Shown piece by piece: positions 5,277 to 8,967 of a DNA stretch of 8,967 nt. Position numbers and translations under genes: made by a program. Under the pieces are notes generated by a model, which saw only the letters and a program-made list of their open reading frames with translations, was not told the origin of the DNA and ran no database searches. Every line of letters starts with the position of its first letter. The first letter of the stretch is position 1. Source of the DNA: JBEIUO01 sp964549785 (lineage in GTDB: Bacteria > Planctomycetota > Phycisphaerae > Phycisphaerales > UBA1924); NCBI GenBank assembly GCA_964549785.1, contig CAZJXA010000139.1:1-8967 (forward strand), in the 5' to 3' direction.

Positions 5277-7060
5277 GCTACGCCGCTGAGAGTATGACCA
5301 TAGCCGACCTGATCCGCGGTGTCGATGCCAATAAATACTACCTGCCGGCGATCCAGCGTGAGTTTGTCTGGCCCTCGGACAAAATCGAAGCCCTCTTCGA
5401 TTCACTGATGCGCGGCTACCCAATCGGCGTGCTGCTGCTTTGGGATGTGCGGAAGCCCGCGATCCACGAGTTCCAGTTCTACCAGCTCATCCGTGACTTT
5501 GACGTGCGCAAGCCTCATAATATTAAGGCAAACTTGACCGTTCGTGACGAGTGCCTCGGCGTGCTCGACGGCCAGCAGCGGATCACCTCGCTCTACATCG
5601 GCCTGATGGGCAGCTATACCGAAAAGCTGCCGCGCTTGTGGTGGGACAACCCCAACGCCTTTCCTTGCAAGCGCCTCTATATCAACTTGCTTCACCAGCC
5701 GGCAGAGGACAACGATCAGCGCTACCAGATCAAATTCCTTACTGAGGGCCAGGCACGCCAGACCGAGAAGGACTACTGGTTTCCGGTCGGTCAGGTGCTC
5801 AAGTACCCTCATCAGGACGACCTCCGCGCCTTTCGGCGCTTGACACCGCATCGGGATAACGCTACCTTCGAGGACACCCTCGGGCGGCTATGGACGCTGA
5901 TCTTCGAGAACCGCGCGCTGAGTTTCTTCAAAGAAACCAGGCAGGATCTTGACGAGGTGCTGCAGATCTTCGTCCGGCTCAACCGTGGTGCGACCCCGCT
6001 CAGCTACTCGGACCTGCTGCTTTCGCTCGCCACCGCCACCTGGAAGACCCACGATGCCCGTGAGGAGGTCTACAGCCTCGTTGAGGCGTTGAATACAAAG
6101 TACGGCAGCTTCGACTTCTCAAAGGATTTCGTGCTGAAGACCGCGCTGGTGTTTAGCGACGGCGACGTGCGCTTCAAGGCAGCCAACATCCGCAGAAAAG
6201 AGGGTCTGGAGAACAGCTGGCAGCGCGTCGAGGAGTGCCTAAAGATCACCGTGCGCTTGCTCCGCGATCTTGGTTTTAGCCGCCATACCTTGACGGCTTC
6301 GAACGCCGCGATTCCTATCGCTTATTACATCGAGCGGCGCCAGCTCGGCGACGGCTACCGAACACAGCAGCAGTACGCCGAGGACCGTGAGCGCATCAGG
6401 ATCTGGCTGCTGACCATGCTGCTGGGGCGAGTCTTCGGTGGCCAGACAGATCGCCTACTCACAAGCATCAGGCGTGTGATTCAAGAGTCCGACTTGAGTG
6501 CCGGCTTCCCAGTACAGGCGATCAACAGCCAGCTACGAGCAAGCCGAGGGTTGAGCTTCACCGAAGAGCACATCAACGGGCTCATCAGTGACACTACCTA
6601 CGGCAGCGCGGCGGCCTTTATGATTCTGGCGCTGCTGGTGCCTGGTCTCAATACGCAGCACACCACCTTCCACCTCGATCACTTGCACCCGGCGTCGCAG
6701 TTCACCCAGAAGAAGCTGGAGCAGGCCGGGATGTCGGCAGACGACGTCGCGTTTGCCCTCACGTGCTTCAACAATCTGCCGAACCTGAGCTTACTACCGG
6801 GCACCGACAATATCAGCAAGACGGACCGCCCGCTCGCAGATTGGCTGGCGAAGCATCCGTCCCCGGCGGTAGCGCAGACGCTCGCCTTGCTCCCACAAGG
6901 GGCCGATCTCACCCTGACATACTTTCGCACCTTCTACGAGGCCCGCCGACAGCTGCTCACCTCCGAGCTGCGGAAGCGCCTCGGTGTTACGCCGGCCCTT
7001 GCCCAGGAGCCCGCGCTGACAGCTGATGAGCTCATAACCGGAGAGGCGGTGGAGGTGTAG
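5273..7060 (+). CDS. DUF262 / DUF1524 (GmrSD-, SspE-, BrxU-like) NTP-dependent nuclease
   Basis: This 595-residue protein (numbered from the ATG at 5273) has a DUF262 domain over roughly residues 9-245. It carries IQREFVW (27-33), the signature DGQQR (99-103) used for nucleotide hydrolysis in the GmrS/ParB-like fold, and FVRLNRG (233-239). A long helical middle leads to a DUF1524/HNH-like end: HLDHLHP (467-473), then NLPNLSLL (501-508), N513, K516 and a P-x3-W segment (P520, W524). Characterised relatives cut modified DNA: GmrSD acts on glucosylated hydroxymethylcytosine, BrxU on modified phage DNA, and SspE responds to phosphorothioate. The gene is fused by an ATGA overlap to hsdM copy 2 and lies one base before the GIY-YIG gene, so it is part of the hsd operon. 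Whether it senses HsdM-made methylation, foreign modification or phage DNA cannot be read from the sequence. Confidence 0.88.
   Translation: MSYAAESMTIADLIRGVDANKYYLPAIQREFVWPSDKIEALFDSLMRGYPIGVLLLWDVRKPAIHEFQFYQLIRDFDVRKPHNIKANLTVRDECLGVLDGQQRITSLYIGLMGSYTEKLPRLWWDNPNAFPCKRLYINLLHQPAEDNDQRYQIKFLTEGQARQTEKDYWFPVGQVLKYPHQDDLRAFRRLTPHRDNATFEDTLGRLWTLIFENRALSFFKETRQDLDEVLQIFVRLNRGATPLSYSDLLLSLATATWKTHDAREEVYSLVEALNTKYGSFDFSKDFVLKTALVFSDGDVRFKAANIRRKEGLENSWQRVEECLKITVRLLRDLGFSRHTLTASNAAIPIAYYIERRQLGDGYRTQQQYAEDRERIRIWLLTMLLGRVFGGQTDRLLTSIRRVIQESDLSAGFPVQAINSQLRASRGLSFTEEHINGLISDTTYGSAAAFMILALLVPGLNTQHTTFHLDHLHPASQFTQKKLEQAGMSADDVAFALTCFNNLPNLSLLPGTDNISKTDRPLADWLAKHPSPAVAQTLALLPQGADLTLTYFRTFYEARRQLLTSELRKRLGVTPALAQEPALTADELITGEAVEV
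7051..7057 (+). promoter_or_regulatory. Ribosome binding site of the GIY-YIG gene
   Basis: GGAGGTG at 7051-7057 overlaps the last codons of the DUF262 gene and lies four bases before the ATG at 7062. It is the strongest Shine-Dalgarno match in the window and supports coupled translation. Confidence 0.75.
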
Positions 7061-7061
7061 C

Positions 7062-8414
7062 ATGCCAGTCACACGCACCCTCAAGCACAGCCCCGACCTC
7101 GCCGACGTGGCCCAGGCGCACAGCCACTTCGAGGCAGCCTATGGCCCGGCGAACCTGCTCTACCACGGCCAGGTCTACGACCCGTACGACCAGCAGACCT
7201 ATAGCTTCGGTGGTGCGCTCGCCATCGCTAAGCTCTTACCGCGTAGCAACCGCATGCACGCGACCCTGCTCGACGGCTTCTTGCCCTGGCTTGTCTCCCC
7301 AGCCGGCCACTACAGCTTCGACATTGTCGCCCGGGGCGACCAGCGCGCCCGCCGGCCTATCGTTGCCGAGGAGTCCCTCGAATGGCTCGCCGACTTCCGC
7401 CCGTATGCCGAGGCCAGCAAGCTCGACGATGTCACGGCAATGCTCAAGGCGCTCGGCTTCCGTAACCCCGTCGACGCGCCGACCGAGGGTTCGATCACGG
7501 CGGCGTTCCGCACGAAGACCAGGCGCTGTGGGGTCTATGTGCTGCACTTCGCCGACGGCGCCTATTATGTTGGGCAGACGGTCGATATCACCAAGCGCTT
7601 CCTCCAGCACCGCAAGCGCCACGCCGACATCGCCCGCGTGAGCTTCCGTCCCCTCGGCCGGCGCTCCCTTAGCTTCCATGAGGCCCAACTGATCAGACTG
7701 CTCGAAATGAAGCGGCTGCGCCTACGCAACATCGATATGACCAGCATCCTGGCCACGGAGCCGGGCGCCTTCGATGAGTTGATGGACGCCGAGCGCCAAC
7801 AGCACTGGCTTACCGATAGCTCCTATGCTGATCTTGGGGGCACGCGGGTACTCGTGACAGGAAGCGATATGATCTATCGCCAGCGCTACGCACAGTTCAA
7901 GGCGATGGAGTGGTATGACGATGTGTTCCCTGTCGTACGCGCCTACGTGCGCAGTGCCCTGCCGGCGGTGATGAGCGGCGAGGCGAGCTACTGGCAAGCC
8001 TCCGTGCTGCCGCCTAATTACACAGCACTGGTGCGGGTCAACGTCAACTGGCAGGAAGTGTTCTTCGCCATTTCTTCTGAGGACGGGCTGGTCTTCTACC
8101 TCTTGCTGTCACGGCGTGAGCTTCAGCGGGCCTTCGGCGACGGGCTTGACGGGCTGAGCGCCCGCTACCCCGACGTCGAGCTGGAAGAGGTGAACTACCG
8201 GGCGGGGGGCAGCGATCAGGTCTCCGCCTGGCTATGGGATGCTNNNNNNNNNNGGGATGCTGCAACGGCATTACGCTTCGTCACCGACCCCGAGGTGATC
8301 CCGGCGCTCCGGCACTACAACCTGCGCCTGATGAAGAAGGGCAAGTGCCCCTGGGCCAGGAGTCACAACTTCGATCTGGTCACGGATATTCTGAGCGAGC
8401 AGCCCGCGCCCTAG
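7062..8414 (+). CDS. GIY-YIG nuclease-domain protein with uncharacterised flanking domains
   Basis: This protein of about 450 residues has a central GIY-YIG domain at about 155-220. The GIY half is GVYVL (157-161) and the YIG half is YYVGQT (168-173). The conserved arginine in TKRFLQH is R179 and the likely metal-binding glutamate in FHEAQL is E207, so the key catalytic positions appear present. The N-terminal 150 residues and C-terminal 230 residues match nothing I recognise. They may supply DNA binding or partner contacts; I see no signal peptide or membrane segment. It starts one base after the DUF262 stop, which implies a shared transcript. The ten-N gap at 8244-8253 falls within codons 395-398. 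The frame is the same on both sides and the gap is probably an assembly artefact, which would make the true protein six residues shorter (444). A nuclease effector role beside the R-M genes is inference. Confidence 0.82.
   Translation: MPVTRTLKHSPDLADVAQAHSHFEAAYGPANLLYHGQVYDPYDQQTYSFGGALAIAKLLPRSNRMHATLLDGFLPWLVSPAGHYSFDIVARGDQRARRPIVAEESLEWLADFRPYAEASKLDDVTAMLKALGFRNPVDAPTEGSITAAFRTKTRRCGVYVLHFADGAYYVGQTVDITKRFLQHRKRHADIARVSFRPLGRRSLSFHEAQLIRLLEMKRLRLRNIDMTSILATEPGAFDELMDAERQQHWLTDSSYADLGGTRVLVTGSDMIYRQRYAQFKAMEWYDDVFPVVRAYVRSALPAVMSGEASYWQASVLPPNYTALVRVNVNWQEVFFAISSEDGLVFYLLLSRRELQRAFGDGLDGLSARYPDVELEEVNYRAGGSDQVSAWLWDAXXXXDAATALRFVTDPEVIPALRHYNLRLMKKGKCPWARSHNFDLVTDILSEQPAP
8236..8261. 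other. Assembly gap of ten Ns flanked by an identical 8-mer
   Basis: Ten Ns fill 8244-8253. GGGATGCT occurs immediately before (8236-8243) and immediately after (8254-8261). This is what scaffolding produces when two contig ends overlap by a short stretch but are joined with a default gap. Collapsing the repeat removes 18 bases, keeps the frame, and gives a continuous AWLWDAATALRF segment in the GIY-YIG protein. A genuine short tandem repeat is possible but less likely. Confidence 0.8.
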
Positions 8415-8450
8415 CCGCGCCCAGCATCGCCTGTAGATATATAAGAGCCA
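8415..8450 (+). promoter_or_regulatory. 36-base gap before hsdS with an AT-rich patch
   Basis: This is the longest gap inside the operon. It contains TAGATATATAAGAG at 8434-8447. A -10-like TATATA lies at 8438-8443, but I find no -35 match at a proper distance, and the patch is so close to the ATG at 8451 that AAGAG (8443-8447) may simply be the ribosome binding site. No terminator hairpin is visible, so hsdS is probably on the same transcript. Confidence 0.3.
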
Positions 8451-8967
8451 ATGACTGCTACGACGACAACCAACGGTAAACCCGCGAACGGCACACTTTC
8501 TCCCGGCTGGCGCGTTGTCCGCTTCGGCGAGATGGCTGACAGCATCGGAGATCGCGTCGATCACCCCGCAGAGGCCGGCGTTGAGTACTACGTCGGCCTC
8601 GAGCACCTTGATCCAGAGTCACTGAAGATTCGTCGCTGGGGGCAGCCGACAGATGTAGAGGCAACGAAACTCCGCTTCAAACCAGGCGACATCATCTTCG
8701 GCCGCCGGCGAGCCTATCAACGCAAGCTCGCGGTTGCGGAGTTTGAGGGTATTTGCTCCGCTCACGCGCTGGTGCTGCGCGCTCGTGAGGAGGTCGTCCT
8801 ACCTGAGTTTTTGCCCTTCTTTATGCAAAGTGAAATCTTTTTCGAGCGGGCCATGTCGATCTCGGTCGGCTCATTGTCACCGACGATCAACTGGAAAACA
8901 CTCGCTCAGCAAGAGTTCGCCCTGCCGCCCCGCGACGAGCAGCGCCGCATCGCGGAGATCCTGTGGG
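8451..8967 (+). CDS. hsdS: Type I restriction-modification specificity subunit HsdS, N-terminal part (runs off window)
   Basis: The open frame from ATG 8451 continues past the window end with 172 complete codons and no stop. It encodes the first half of an HsdS: a target-recognition domain (about residues 15-150) with the typical YYVGLEHL (46-53) and a FKPGDIIFGRRRAY segment (76-89). Then come SAHAL (103-107), the SPTINW turn (143-148) and PPRDEQRRIAEIL (159-171), which begins the first conserved coiled-coil region that spaces the two recognition domains and binds HsdM. In the family this subunit reads one half of a bipartite DNA target and directs both methylation and cleavage. A normal HsdS is about 400 residues or more, so the second recognition domain should lie downstream. 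The DNA target cannot be deduced. It follows the GIY-YIG gene by 36 bases and is the only S gene visible for two M genes. Confidence 0.93.
   Translation, partial: MTATTTTNGKPANGTLSPGWRVVRFGEMADSIGDRVDHPAEAGVEYYVGLEHLDPESLKIRRWGQPTDVEATKLRFKPGDIIFGRRRAYQRKLAVAEFEGICSAHALVLRAREEVVLPEFLPFFMQSEIFFERAMSISVGSLSPTINWKTLAQQEFALPPRDEQRRIAEILW

Noticed and set aside
4548..5423. A 291-codon minus-strand frame over the end of hsdM2 and the start of the DUF262 gene
   Set aside because: It is a shadow of two well-supported sense genes.
8271..8606. A 111-codon minus-strand frame spanning the GIY-YIG end and hsdS start
   Set aside because: It is antisense to HsdS residues with clear family motifs and shows no features of its own.
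8415..8967. Phase-variable, invertible hsdS arrangement
   Set aside because: No second S gene, no inverted repeats in S and no recombinase are visible in the window. Only the first half of one S gene can be seen.
1..8967. tRNA or rRNA genes, CRISPR array, insertion sequences, attachment sites
   Set aside because: No spaced short repeats, transposase-like protein or tRNA-like cloverleaf was noticed. Nearly all bases from 399 onward are accounted for by protein genes.

Overview
The window is a GC-rich, single-direction (+ strand) bacterial gene cluster from a draft or metagenomic assembly (one run of ten Ns at 8244-8253). Third codon positions are mostly G or C. The organism cannot be fixed from sequence alone. 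A GC-rich environmental lineage such as Chloroflexota or Actinomycetota would fit, but that is a low-confidence guess. All sizeable genes belong to what looks like one defence locus, a composite Type I restriction-modification (hsd) operon.

Layout: (1) 1-180 is the C-terminal end of an unidentified upstream gene. (2) 181-398 is a leader with two weak inverted repeats and a candidate extended -10 promoter overlapped by a small palindrome (possible operator). (3) 399-1910 is a complete Type I methyltransferase subunit (HsdM copy 1). (4) 1942-3741 is a 599-residue fusion with two CBS domains, a HEPN-type region carrying R-x4-H, a DUF7662-like domain and a DUF4268 domain. (5) 3738-5276 is a second complete HsdM. 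(6) 5273-7060 is a DUF262 protein with a C-terminal DUF1524/HNH-like motif, resembling GmrSD, SspE and BrxU. (7) 7062-8414 is a GIY-YIG nuclease-domain protein interrupted by the assembly gap. (8) 8451 to the window end is the N-terminal part of an HsdS specificity subunit, first target-recognition domain.

The genes are tightly packed: gaps or overlaps of 31 bp, -4 bp, -4 bp, 1 bp and 36 bp. Two ATGA stop/start overlaps and good Shine-Dalgarno sequences imply co-transcription and translational coupling. HsdM and HsdS should make a sequence-specific adenine-N6 methyltransferase. The HEPN, DUF262 and GIY-YIG proteins are plausible effectors placed between the M and S genes. No HsdR is present in the window; it may lie downstream of hsdS or be absent.

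The most interesting element is the CBS-HEPN-DUF7662-DUF4268 protein coupled to hsdM2. By analogy with the HEPN anticodon nuclease PrrC, which sits in a Type I hsd locus and is held latent by it, this may be a nucleotide- or SAM-sensing toxin or RNase guarding the modification enzyme. That function is inference, not shown by the sequence.
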